A stretch of 64,000 nt of DNA, from assembly GCA_003508835.1 (NCBI GenBank), contig PUFA01000003.1:22205501-22269500 (forward strand). Reading direction: 5' to 3'. Origin of the DNA: Eonycteris spelaea. Lineage: Eukaryota > Chordata > Mammalia > Chiroptera > Pteropodidae. Position 1 is the stretch's first letter. Each line of letters starts with the position of its first letter. This document shows positions 1-11,580 of this stretch, piece after piece. The position numbers and the translations under genes were made by a program. Under the pieces are notes generated by a model that worked only from the letters and a program-made list of their open reading frames with translations, was not told the DNA's origin and searched no databases.

Positions 1-854
1 GGGAATGGCACAATTAATGTTCTAGAAGATCAATGACTGATATTTCTTAAAATCTTTATAAATAATTCCCCATAAGTAAGTTTACTGAGGAAGACATTTT
101 TTTAAATGTAAATTCACATTTTTCCTTAAGTATTAACTGTCTGGATGGGAAGATTAGGATTATGCACATCAATAGATAATGATAAATACAAGCAAATGAG
201 TAATGAAGTAATCAGAGAGGAATAGTAGAAAGAAGATTTTGAAAAAAGTAAAATGTAAGCAGGGTCTTGGAAGGAAAACAGGATTGGGATAAATAAAATG
301 GAAGCAAGAAGGTACTCCAGGCAGGAAGCATCACAGAGTTAGGGCTGGGAAATTTTATTCGGCGGATGGAGAGTGGAACAATATGGCTGAAGTTAGAGGC
401 TCCTATAAAGAGCTTTCCCAGGTAGCTTCAGGAAGAATGATTGCTAAGCACTTTGAACTCAGTTGCCGGAGGTGTGTGAGCAGGGCACCAAAATGAAGGA
501 CATGGCGCTTCTGGACAATTAACTTGACAGTGGCAAGAAGAAGGATATAAAAGGGGAAGGAACCAAAAAACTCAATTCAGGTAGTTGCTTATTTTTGTTT
601 TCTACAGTGAAGTACCTTGAGGACGGTATAGATAGCTATCTTTCATTCATGGCCATTTCTTCAATAACAAGTAAGAAGAGCAGTGCACAAGATGACAAAC
701 TGAGGACAGTTGTGAAAGTGAGTGTTCTCACGGAAGTGTGCTTCTCCACGCAGGGCTGTGAGGTTGGCTCTGTAAATCTGAACACTGCAGTCAGTTTTCC
801 TCTGCTTTCGTCCTTTGCCTTCTTTACCTGAGCACTCTGTCATTTGCCAAGGGC
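1..854. other. No gene or assignable repeat
   Basis: AT-rich DNA without a recognisable gene or repeat. A TATA-like string near 546-552 has no supporting promoter context and is probably chance. The open frames near 595-843 are short and overlap on opposite strands. Confidence 0.5.
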
Positions 855-1037
855 GGTATTTCTCAACATTGGTGCTATTGACGTTTGGATCTGGATAATT
901 CCTTGTTCTGAGAGGCAGTCAGGTCCCTGGTATCTACCCACTAAATACCAGTAGCATCTTCCATTACCAGAAATATCTCCAGACACTGCTAGATGTCCCC
1001 TGGGGACAAAATCACCACCTGTTGGGAGCCACTGACT
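855..1037 (-). mobile_element. MER20 (hAT-Charlie non-autonomous DNA transposon fossil)
   Basis: Near-full-length match to the mammalian MER20 consensus as I remember it. It opens with a diverged 'ttctcaacattgg' end, then a 'tattgacgtttgg' segment, 'ctacccactaaataccagtag', and 'ctccagacactgctagatg'. It closes with 'ggggacaaaatcaccacctg' and a degraded terminal inverted repeat. The orientation follows the consensus direction from memory. MER20 is non-coding and long immobile; in placental mammals some copies are reported to act as cis-regulatory elements in endometrial cells. Nothing here shows that this copy does. Confidence 0.85.
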
Positions 1038-3369
1038 TAGAAAAACACAGATCATATTGTTAAATTTTAACCACTTGTGACAGGAGAAGAGCAATTCTTT
1101 CCCCTCTCATATGTTACTAGACTGTGGACTTTGTAAGAACTGGAGGCATCAGAGAACCACAAATATCAGCATATCATGTGCTATGCTTCCTCCATTGACA
1201 CATTCCAACTTTTATCATATTTGTCAGCCCTTTAGCAAGAATGCAACATTGTCCATCTAACTTGTGGATTGTCTTTAGGTCCCAGTTTGCCTGGAGGAGC
1301 CTGGTTTACACCTATTCTCTCCATTCGTATCTGGATAGTACCCGCTTTATAAAGTAAATTAGATGATTGTACTAATATGGACATTACTAGAACTGTGAAA
1401 GAGTAATCAGGGAAATCTAAGGGTAAGGGAGGTAAAGAGGCAAGTCGCCACTGTAGCTGTCCTAGGTAATATTTCATGGAGAAGATACTATAGTTCAGAC
1501 TTGAGAGAACACTGAGAGTTAACCAGGAAAAAATGGCCAGAAGGTTTACAAGACAGAGGCAACAGGACAAGACACTGAAATGAATAAATTGGATTTAGAC
1601 CAAGAGCCTAATATGAAAATCTAACGTCATTTTTGCAAACTTGACTTCAATTTTATATCTACCTATCGAATTGTTATCCTATCTGGCAAAATGGTCAGTG
1701 GCATTTTGAGGCTATATATTCTAAATGTGACCAACATTTATCTTTTATAAAAGAAAAAGGATTGATTGCTAGAAATTGTCCAGAAGGAGAGGAGGGTCAG
1801 TCCCTTAGCTGTGGGTTTGTATATCTGGTGATATTAAAATGCACCAATCACTTTCTCTTTTTTTCATCTGAATGGTTTTAGCCGAGACGTAACTACAGAG
1901 GAACCAGCATGCCATTACACATATATAGATTTCAAAGACTTGGGAAGAAATCTTATTTTAGCATCTGTAGTTGGTTTTATTAAAAGCAGTTTAAATTCTC
2001 CTGCCTAGAGCAGTTTGGAATTATAGAGATGGGCTGCAGAAATTTACATTTTAATTGAGGCAGAAGACAAAATAGGGCATGGTGCAGCATCCACACATTA
2101 CAAGGAAGAATAAATAAGATATGTATCAGCTGGGAGAAAAGAAATGACTGGTCGTTTTTCACTGCTTCCTGCACTTAATTTTTTCATATGGCAGTGAGCC
2201 GAGTTAGGCTTGCTATGCATAGACAGTTTTTCCAGTCAAAATGTTTACCATTTCCTAGTCTTCACATTGAAATATTGTTATACTGTGGTGTAAATATGCA
2301 AATACTGAAACAATCATGGATATGTGTGTGCAAGTGTGTATGGCAGTGTCTATAAATATAACATTTCAAATACCTATAAATATAAATAACATCGATAAAC
2401 TACATAGGAAATGATTTTAAAGTGTGGGATGTAACAATTATTGACATGTAATTTATCTGTTTAATACTATAATTTGATCATTGTTTGTAAGTTTTGTAGA
2501 AATAGAAATTTTCTCTGTGGACAAATTTTTGCCTTGAGTTCAGAGTGGAAGTCTCTCTGAAGAGTGAGGAGGACCCCAGCTTTCAAACTTGAATACTTAC
2601 CTGTATTTGACAGCCACCTTGAAAAAATATTCTGTAGATTTTTTTCCATATTCCTTATATGTTTGAGTCATTCATAGAAAGTTCAGTTAAACATTCAGTT
2701 GTCGTAAAAGAAAAACAATATATACTTAAAAAGTATAAGGAGAGTTTTTTCAAAGTATTGTGTTAATGTGGAAATGATTCTCAGAAAATTGCTATAATTA
2801 AAAATATTTACACATTTGCTTAAACCTTCATCAGCTTTATGGTATCTTCTATAGACTGCACATGTATCTTTACATTTTTTGCACGCTCTTTTGAAATCAT
2901 AACTATAGATTAATTGTGAAATTGAAAATCAGCAAACAGTATATTACTATATTATGATTATTTAATTCAGAGCCAAGTTCTTTATTGGACCCATTGAAAG
3001 GAAATGTAATTCTTTGTCCTAAAGCATGTGTTTCTCAAGCATGGAGGTCAAATGGATTCCTAGCCACCAAAACTTGTACTAATTTGCCTTATGTTTTGAT
3101 TATAAATTGCTTTTTTGCTTTTCCTGGAATTTTAAAATGGCATTTATAGTCTTTAAAAAATAATGTGTCTCCACCTCATCACTAAGATTGCTCATTTCTC
3201 CATTATGTACTAATTGTTATTTTTCTTAAAGATATTCTCCCTCTCTCCTTGGAGCTGTCTCATTACTGTTCTACTTTGTTTTGATATATGTATATATTTT
3301 TAATTCTGACCTAAAGCTGTCATCTCAGGATTTCTTTATTTTTTTCTTTTATTCTTAGTCCAGTACTGT
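1038..3369. other. No gene or assignable repeat
   Basis: AT-rich, apparently single-copy sequence. A 112-codon minus-strand frame (1232-1570) has no recognisable domain and is compatible with chance. No splice-bounded exon, tRNA or tandem array was seen. Confidence 0.45.
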
Positions 3370-4140
3370 TTGGTTTTGCTTGTGATGTTTTTATCTCTGT
3401 ATGCCTCTTCCATACTTGGGTTCCTTTTTTGGTTTTTGCCTTTCTCTCTTTTGGACATCCACAAGCAATGTTTCAGAAGGGATTTGGAAACCAAAACTTT
3501 AGAGTCCTTGTATATCTCAGGTGTCATTTTTTTTTTTTTTGCCATTAAATTAATGGTGTGACTGAAAATGGATTTTGAAATTCAAAATTATTTTCCCACA
3601 GAATTTTGAAGACACTGCTTTGTTGTCATGATATTCAGCATTGCTGATAAAATGATAATGCCAATTTGATTCTCATTCCTTTGTAGATAGGCAGCTTTTC
3701 CTTTTGTAAGCTTCTGTAATCTTCTTTGAATCTTTGAAGACTTGACATTTTGTTGAGCTATGAGTATGTGTGGGTCTTCCTGGGCACTTAACCACATAAC
3801 AGCTACTTTATTTTGAAGAGTATTGTCTTTTTGTTTGTTTGTTTCAGGTCAGATTTTTTTTTTCCTATTTTCCCTTTTTTTTTTTCAGTCCTTACATTTT
3901 CTATTTCTTCTTTTCTTAAAACTCTTATTAGATGTGAGTATCCTTTGTCAATTCTCTCTCTATCTGTTAACCTTTTTCTTAGTTTCTGTTCATTTACCTT
4001 TTTGTTGAATGCAAAAATAAGATTTCCTAATTTCTTACAGCTTTTTAAGCTTTAAAAACTCTTTATTCTTCGATTTCTCTTTATCATAACAGCTTGCTCT
4101 GCTTTATAGATACAACAGTTTCTCAAATCAGTGACGAAAA
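3370..4140 (-). repeat. Degenerate antisense LINE-like repeat, family not assigned
   Basis: The block from 'gggttccttttttggttttt' through 'gaattttgaagacactgctt', 'gccaatttgattctcattcc' and 'tgtgtgggtcttcctgggca' resembles a widespread old mammalian repeat that I associate with ancient LINE-1-type sequence read in antisense. T-rich runs at 3526-3540 and 3855-3890 are internal. The 5' and 3' limits are approximate. The small overlapping frames here are by-products of pyrimidine richness. Confidence 0.35.
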
Positions 4141-4800
4141 TATATGGTAAATTTATTTTCTATACCTTGTAATATCCCAGTGCCGCTTAGGGGGTGGCTG
4201 TTCTCTCGGCTCATTTCGGTTTCTTTGCATTGTATTCTTAATTTTCTAAATGTGTTTGGTAACCGTTAATTTCTGAAAGAAATGTGAATGCATGTTGAGT
4301 AATATAAGCTCTGTCATGTAAATTTTGGTCTATCACTCCAAATTAGGGCTGACCAAGTGGGTTAGTGACCTGAATGATGGAAGGAGAGTGATAGGAGAGG
4401 TAGCAGAAAAATATGTTAGAAAGCTCACAAAACAAGAATGGCTTAAGCCTCAGCTCCCCCTTTGCAAGTCATTAAATTCTTTTAGAGAGTAGCTTTATAG
4501 TTTTAGAAATTAGAGGACATCTCTCTGGTTATGGTCCTTTAGCAGTGGTTGGTGGTGAATGGCACAGAAATTCCTTGGACCCATCTACTTCATTTCCCTG
4601 CCCCACTTTCTATATTTACTTTACATCTCTGGGCCTTTGCTATGAAGAATAGCTTCCAGCACCTTACAGGCTTTGTCTTGAAATGTATTAAGTCTTAGTT
4701 TCACCTGCTTCTTTGAAACATTAATATGAGTTCACTCCTTTTCCAGATATCCGTCCAAAAATGCTGCTCTATTGAGACCTAGCCATCCCTCCAATCCAAT
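4141..4800. other. No gene or assignable repeat
   Basis: AT-rich intergenic or intronic-looking sequence with no supported feature. Confidence 0.4.
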
Positions 4801-5320
4801 CTTTTTTTTTTTTTTTTTTTTTTAGAACTGGAAAATAAAGATTTATTTTGTTTCGGTTTATCCTGTCTAATTGCAATAGGATTTTGGAAAGAGATAAAAT
4901 AACATTTTAACTTTTATATTTCCTACCAGAAGCAATATTTTCAAGTAAAAAAAAAAAAAAAACCAAAAAACCCAAGGGCTGTCCACTCTTCTTTCTTTCT
5001 ATACTGATGATCTGGTTAAGAAGGAGTAAAAACAATCAAGGTTTCCACCAGGACAATGAACTCTATGGTTCTCTGTTCTACTGCATCTGCCCATGCACAA
5101 CGACCATCAGGTAGAACAGGTAAGGCAAAATGGCAAAACAATGTAAGATTTCCAAGAGATGTTTTTAGCTTGAAGGCATAGTACGATCAAGTTGTTTTAC
5201 AACCTCCGACCAGTACCTTGTAACTTTATCGTTTGTGACTACACAATTACTGCCAAACTCCATGTCAAACATCCCCAAGATGGATGGAAAAAAATGTGTT
5301 TCTTGGTCGTTGATTAATCT
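4801..5320 (-). pseudogene. Processed pseudogene 3' end, source gene not recognised
   Basis: Read on the minus strand, this has the end structure of a retroposed mRNA: a protein-like frame, a stop codon at 5165-5167, about 320 bases of 3'-UTR-like sequence, an AATAAA signal about 18 bases before the tail, and a poly(A) tract (the T run at 4801-4823 on +). The frame upstream of the stop is open for about 50 codons (5168-5317). It ends with residues GSNCVVTNDKVTRYWSEVVK then QLDRTMPSS, which read like a real protein rather than translated AT-rich noise. An in-frame stop precedes it at about 5318-5320. The coding 5' part is lost, frame-shifted or beyond my recognition. A 17-base A run at 4948-4966 lies in the UTR part. 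I do not know the parent protein. The alternative is a chance frame beside a LINE tail, but the correctly spaced AATAAA argues against it. Confidence 0.55.
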
Positions 5321-7394
5321 TCATGTAGGTGTTCTCATTATTTATGACATTTAATATAAAACAGAATGGAGTGTATACCTCAAGAAATTGTCACTGGGAC
5401 CCACAATTGGTTGACTTCGTCTATGTATACAGCTTACTGCATTCCTGGGCTCATAGGCCTCTGAACCCTGGGCAGTCCTTATTGACTTTTTCATTTTTCT
5501 CATTGTCTCTTCTGAATTTCCTGATTTACCACATTCTGTTTCTATTATTATAATATAAAAAATACTTCCAAAATGAACAAATGCATTTCATATAATTATT
5601 ACTTAATCTAGTGCATTTTTTTTCCTGACGAAGTCATGGTTTTCCTTCTTATCAGTATCGCCCAGCAAGAAAACTCAAGCTATTTAACCAGCAAAGCTGC
5701 CAATATTTACAGCCTTGTAAGTCAGTAGAGGAATTTAGGTAATTTGTTTTTCAGTGTTTACTGGTTACTTGATGAATATTGTGCTTGGGGTTTTATTTAT
5801 TTATGTTCTACCTTATTCCAAAAATAATTTAGTGTCTTGAACATTACAGAGTATAAAATGTAAAGAATTAGAATCTGAGCACTGTATAATTCAAACAAAA
5901 TTTGACCAAAATTAGCTTACCAAATGGGGAAACTGTGGAGGTTTATATTATGTTATGCATGCTTTAAATTTCTGGATGTTACTGTAAAAATAAATTAGTC
6001 TGTTCTCTTAGTTTATATAATTATTAAAGAAAGAAAAAGCATCAAATTCACATACTGTAGGGCTATCTGTACCGAAACATTCAGATGATTGACATTTTTT
6101 TATTCTGTTTATAAAAGGATTGCTCCTCTGTAGGCATCAAAGAAAGATGTTCTGTGAGAAAAATTCACACATATTTAAAATATGAAAAACTTCTCAATTA
6201 TGTACATTAATCTGGTTTCATTCAGTCTTTATTATGTATCTAGTTGTAGAATCTATAATAAATTAGGAGTCCATTATTTTTTAAAAAAAAACCATGATAT
6301 AAATATTGGAGATGATAAAGCATTTTGTACTCAAATGTTTGTTTCCTTAAGTTAAAAAAAATGTTACTCCTGTTTACATATTGTGCATGTAAAAGTTTGA
6401 TCTTTCTATTGGAAGAAATGTCTGAATTGTGTATGAAGAAATTTCCAGTAGCATTTCTATGTGTACTTAGAGCAGTCTCTGTTGAAAATTATACTTGTGT
6501 GAGGCATGTTGTATTTTCACAGCAATGCACTCACTGCTTACTGGACTTGACTTGTAAATGATGAAACCATTTTGTTTTGTTTTGTTTTGTTTTACATGAT
6601 TATTTTTTTAAAAATTCAAACAGGCATTACTTTAACATCTACTAAGATAGTACTTTGGCTATCTAGAACATGGCATTTTTTATGAGACAACATAATACAA
6701 TATCTCTTCTGTTTAAAACCTCTTAAAATAATGTGGTCCTAAATCTTTAGAGATATTTTTCTTTAATTGTAGTGGGTGAAGATATATGGAGAAGAGTTTA
6801 ATTCATATATTTTTTCCTCTCAAAATAATTATACCTTTCATTGAAATGTATTATTTTCATCTTCAGAATGTTGAACATAATTTTATTTATTAGAACTATA
6901 TATGCAACAGGATTGTTTCTCTGATGTTATTTTGGAAAAGTTAGTCACTGAACATAGTGAAGACATTGCATCTTGCCTCATTCTCTATTCTTGAGAAAGA
7001 ACAGATGTAAGTAAGACATAAACTTTGGGAACACATAACACATTAACACAATATCTCTTCTCCTACCCCTGGAAATTGAGTTTCTTTTAAAAAACAGGAA
7101 TGATAAAACTTACTGTGATGTGGTTTGAATTCTCTGTAAATTACTAACTTAGAGTACAGAATAACTATTATGGCTGCTACTGTGATCGGAGTGTTAGAAA
7201 ACAATTTCAGACTATCAAAGGCATATAGGAACCAGAGATGAGACTGTAGTCACAGCCCCGGTGCCCATGTGACCACTCATCCTACAGGTGTTGGCAGGTC
7301 TCCAGTCACCTGCCTGTGATCCCATAGCACCTGAGATGTATAAAGATACTGCTACTGCCACTAGACTAGTCTGGAGGAACACTTCATAGATTAT
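5321..7394. other. No gene; AT-rich with one short pentanucleotide run
   Basis: No recognisable gene or repeat apart from a short (TTTTG)n run at about 6566-6593. A minus-strand frame upstream of the pseudogene (about 5340-5530) could be more of the same retroposed transcript, but I cannot join it with confidence. Confidence 0.4.
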
Positions 7395-7492
7395 ATAAAT
7401 GTCTAACCATTATACTGTATACCTGAAACTAATATAAAATAATATTGAATATCCACTCTAATTAAAAAATAAAAATTTAAAAAAATACTGTC
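7395..7492 (+). mobile_element. LINE-1 3' terminal fragment
   Basis: The motif 'atacctgaaactaatataa' followed by a short AT-rich stretch and an A-rich tail (7465-7490) is the typical 3' end of non-primate mammalian L1 elements. Only the last 100 bases or so survive, as in a severely 5'-truncated insertion. Confidence 0.65.
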
Positions 7493-7579
7493 TAGACTTT
7501 GGCCAATTCTTATCACTTTGGAATATTAAATCATCATTGGATCCATAAGTCGTCTGTGTAAAAAGGATAAAAAATATAT

Positions 7580-7745
7580 AGTGCCTCATTTTACAGTTAA
7601 AAAAAAAAAACATTAAATCTGAGAAGTTAACTTATTTGTCCGAGGTCTCAGAGCAAGTTAGTAGTAGAAACCAGAACAGAGCCCAGAGATCCCAATTTCT
7701 AGTATACTGGTCTTTTCTCAGTACTGCCTCATTCCCTTATGAGCA
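7580..7745 (+). mobile_element. MIR SINE fragment
   Basis: Core and 3' MIR features are readable: 'cctcattttacagtt', an A-run in place of the 'gaggaaactgag' part, then 'gaagttaacttatttgtccg' and 'ggtctcagagcaagttagta'. It is ancient and inactive. The 94- and 62-codon frames starting at 7636 and 7767 overlap it or its flank and are not genes. Confidence 0.7.
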
Positions 7746-8059
7746 AAATGAAATGAAAAGAACAAGGTGGTATATTCAGGATCCAAAAAGCTCCTGTGTG
7801 TCTTCAACTGCAAAAATAACCAAAGAAGTTGTGTTGATAATGAAACACTGTTTTGTCCTCCCTCCTATATGCAATGTCCAGTATCTATCTTATCCACCTA
7901 TGTGTGTATTGATATTATAAAGGCCACACTTGGAAGAATAGCTTATTTATGTTAAACCCTGTATAAGAAAGTGTTCCTATAGAAATTCACATGGGATAAA
8001 TCTGAAACAGGCAACAATATGCCTGATTCATAGCAAAATAATTATTTCAAGCCAATAGA

Positions 8060-8280
8060 ATAATAATAAGCAGAACTAACGTCATTACACGTTTTAATAT
8101 GCCATGGCTTTTCCAACCATGAGTCACATAGTAATTCACTTAGTTCTAATAGCTCTTCTATAGGTATTATTATTTTTTCCTAGTTTTTTAATGAGGGCAT
8201 TGATGCCCAGACAAGTTAAGTAAGTTGCTAAGATTATACAGGTTGTAAATGGAGGAGACAGGATTCAGTGATTCACATTT
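8060..8280 (+). mobile_element. MIR SINE
   Basis: Begins with 'aataataataagcagaact' and continues through 'ctcttctataggtattatta', 'gatgcccagacaagttaagt' and 'aagttgctaagattatacag'. This is the order of the MIR consensus from the tRNA-related part to the core domain. It is strongly diverged. Confidence 0.7.
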
Positions 8281-8481
8281 ATGAAGGCAAAATTTGTGTG
8301 TCAAAGTTTATCTATATATGGTTCAGTTGTAGACCCATTTCATCCATGAAGGTTTCTCAACTCCTTAGACCCACACTGTTCTGTTACTTCTGTTGCAGTT
8401 CTAGGGTCTGTGGCATATAGCAGCAGAATTTAAACATATGATCATGCATCTTGGCTAATCGTGTCTCCTATGGTCTTTATT

Positions 8482-8516
8482 TTTTTTTTTTGTTTTTGTT
8501 TTTGTTTTTTGTTTAA
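8482..8516. repeat. T-rich low-complexity tract
   Basis: A run of T with periodic G (TTTTTG-like), about 35 bases. It may be a poly(A) tail of a minus-strand retroelement, but no element body is recognisable next to it. Confidence 0.6.
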
Positions 8517-9149
8517 CTGTTATCTATTCAGGAGGCTAAAAACTTTATAAAAACATAGCTCTTATTTACTTTTTCTCTTGTACATCCTAGTTATGTTGGA
8601 CAGAGTAGATGTTATCAAGTACTTATTGATTGATTGAAGACATTTTAGGAGAATAAATAACAGATTCAGTTGAAGAAGGTTGTATTTGTTCTGGCTTTTT
8701 ATGTGTTTCTTCTGCCAGTTGTAATGTCTAGTATTGACCCAGCTTTAAATTGAGCTTCTGCTCTTTCCCCTCTAAAGGATTGCCTCCTGTTTCTTTCCTT
8801 ACATAATTTCACTCATCTTTTTTTATGTAAAAGTTTCCAAAACTTAATGTCTAGCCATGTCCTATCATTTGCCCTCTAGACCAGGACTGCAGTATGCTTA
8901 GTATGTAAACTTACCATATGAAAAGTGAATTTATTATTTAGCCTTTAAAAGTAAAACATCCCTATTTCTAAACTACCTAGCTATTCAGTAGTATCACAAT
9001 ATGTGACATACCAGAGTAGCAGTGTTCATTTGGATTAATTTAGTAGAACTTTACCAAACGGGGCTAGAAACTGTAACAAGTGCTCGATACAAAGGGATGA
9101 AATAGGTCACCATTTCTTTCATAGGTAATAACTAATAAATTATTATAGC

Positions 9150-9333
9150 CTAGTGTGGAATGCTTTACCATAGAAATCTGCAATCTATGAAGATCGCCGT
9201 TTGCACTTGGGCAAATCTCATAATTTACTAAAATATTTTGTATAGAAATTTAATCCTTAAAACAAACTAATGAGGTGTTCTTGTTACTGACTGTGGGTTC
9301 TGAGAAACCAAGTAACCTGCCTAAGTATTTACT
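9150..9333 (+). mobile_element. MIR SINE fragment
   Basis: 'cttgggcaaatctcataatt', then 'cttaaaacaaactaatgagg' and 'accaagtaacctgcctaagt' match the MIR middle and core in order. It abuts the next element at 9334. Confidence 0.6.
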
Positions 9334-9659
9334 TGTCTTAGTCTGTTCAGACTGTTGTAACAAAAAGGGGTGGCTTATAAACAACAGAAATTTATCCTCA
9401 GAGTTCTGGAGGCTGGGAAGTCTAAGATTAAGGTGGCAGCAAACCCGATGTCTGCTGAAGGCTTGCTTGCTGTGTCCTCACATGGTGGAGGGAGTGAAGG
9501 AGCTTTCTGGGACCTCTTCAGTAAGGTCACACATTCTATTCATGGTAGCTCCACCTTATGACATAATCACCCACCAAGGCCCCACCTGCTAACACCAGCA
9601 TGTTGGGGAGTAGGATTTCAACAATATGAATTTTGGAAAGACATGCTAAGCTCTTTGCA
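9334..9659 (-). mobile_element. MaLR-type solo LTR (MST/MLT1 group), antisense
   Basis: Opens with 'tgtcttagtctgttcag' and continues with 'ggcttataaacaacagaaat', 'agttctggaggctgggaagt', 'gctgtgtcctcacatggtgg', 'ttatgacataatcacccacc' and 'gtaggatttcaacaatatga'. This is the reverse complement of a mammalian-apparent LTR retrotransposon (ERVL-MaLR) LTR. Both ends can be placed. There is no adjacent internal retroviral sequence, so it is a solo LTR. The 105- and 63-codon frames at 9275-9592 lie on the opposite strand and mean nothing. Confidence 0.75.
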
Positions 9660-11440
9660 CCATCCTGGATTAGTGGTGGAACCCTGACACTTCACTGCCT
9701 CTTGACAAATCTCTTTCCTCTGTGCTTCCTTTGCTGTCTCACCTCATGGTAGAAAGACAACAAATATTTCATTTGTCTTTGAATGCCACCACAGTACTTA
9801 GGACAGGACCAGATACACAGGAGACCCCTGCCAAAAATATTCGTTATTTTATAAACAATTAAATGCAATGTGTCGAAGCTGAAGGCAGATTGCTGTTGGT
9901 GTTAAATGAGAATTTTGCAAGTAGCTCATCAAGAAATGAATGTATTGCCTCATCTCTAGAAGTGCTCTAACAGGGTCTGGATGAATCTTTTTAGGGCAGG
10001 TAGTTAGGACTTATCCATATGGTAGGATGTTTACATAAGTGCAGAGTAAGACACTTCTTACTCTGCATTTCTGTGTTTAATTTCTTGTTCTAGTGCCTCT
10101 GCCTCTGTAGACTGAGATTGATTTTAGCTTTTTTTTTTTAAAGATGCCAATATTACTTCCCTAAGTTACTGATTTCTCAAGAGACAAAAAGTTGCTATTT
10201 TAGACAATTGCGTGAACTCATCATCAATCAGTGCAACTCAGGGTACATGACTCTCTTGAACCTTCCTCTGATGACTTAATTTAGGGTATCTCATGAGGAA
10301 TGAGTTCATTACCATTCTCGGCATGGGCAATATCTTATTAGAGGATTGAACCTGGGAATCATACTCTTTTTGCCCAAATGATTGTTCCAGATTCCACAGA
10401 AGAAAGTTAAATAAAGCTGAAATTAGAAAATAACCCTGACAGAAAAATACAATTATTTTATGTCATCTATTGTGACCCATAAAACTTTGAAGCGTTCCTA
10501 TGAGGCTTGAAGGATATGAAAAGTTCTTTGCTGATTTCATTTCGTGTAGGGTTTTTAAGTGGGTTCTAATTTCAGTGCACAAGAACAATTGGCAAATGTA
10601 CAAGAATATGCTTAGCAGTGGAAGGAAGTATAAGAGGAGCACACTATAATTCTAGAATATCCTAAATGTATAAAATAGAGTGTTCTCTTTCACAACAATG
10701 ATGACTACCTCAATGTTAATATAATTTCTATTACTATCAAATTTAAATGGGAGACTGAAGTTGTCACATTGCCTCATTTTGTAATGAGTCTTGACATCAG
10801 TGATTGAATTGCCAAAGGAATTTGGGACAGAGAAAGCTGTGATCCAACATGTTACAAGTTCAAATTTAGACAAAGATGAAAGGATGACTCGTGACTTCAT
10901 GGGGTACCTGGGAAATCATATGCATCGAGGGCATACAATGCCATTTTTGTGGTTTACATTTCTGTTGTTTCAATGACAGAATTAAAATCTCTAACTTGCA
11001 GAAATAAATAACAGATAGCTCCCATTTTTATAGGTTCTGATAATTTCCTACAATTTTGCCACACTATCAGAAGGACATATCTTCCACTCTGTGTCATGTT
11101 TGACAGAATAAGTGAGTTTTAATAAGGTCAAGTTTTTAAAGAAAAAGCTCATTTATTTTTGAATGATTGGGCATTGCAGCATGAAAAATGTATTATCACA
11201 CAGATGGCCAAGTTCAAAGTTGCCCACACTGACAAAACTCTTTAGCACAATTATGTTAACAAAAAAGAGATTTTGACCTAGGTAAGTGTACCAGTATGTA
11301 TAACATATAGTCATATTGCTTAAATCTCTTACAAAATGCTAAAATTAAGATCATGCATCAGATTTTCTATAAAATGCAACCATCTAGACCTTTGAGTTTT
11401 ATTGTTCTCTCTTCTCATCACTTGGATTTGTTAATGGAAT
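9660..11440. other. No gene or assignable repeat
   Basis: AT-rich, apparently single-copy sequence. A few MIR-like words near 11010-11090 are too weak to call. Confidence 0.4.
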
Positions 11441-11580
11441 CTTCTTCTTCTTCTTCTTCTTCTTCTTCTTCTTCTTCTTCTTCTTCTTCTTCTTCTTCTT
11501 CTTCTTCTTCTTCTTCTTCTTCTTCTCCTCCTCCTCCTCCTCCTCCTCCTCCTCCTCCTCTCCTCCTTCTTCTTCTTTTT
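11441..11580. repeat. (TCT)n-(TCC)n microsatellite, uninterrupted polypyrimidine tract
   Basis: About 29 copies of CTT/TCT (11441-11526) pass directly into about 12 copies of CCT (11526-11562), then back to imperfect TCT and a short T run. The + strand is purely pyrimidine for about 140 bases. Long polypurine/polypyrimidine mirror repeats of this kind can form intramolecular triplex (H-DNA) and are length-unstable. Translated, the tract gives meaningless poly-Ser, poly-Pro, poly-Glu or poly-Lys frames. Confidence 0.97.

Noticed and set aside
540..560. TATA-box promoter near 546
   Set aside because: Single TATA-like string in AT-rich DNA without initiator, GC-rich context or downstream exon.
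1232..1570. 112-codon minus-strand frame
   Set aside because: Hydrophobic low-information peptide with no family resemblance; within chance expectation for this much AT-rich DNA.
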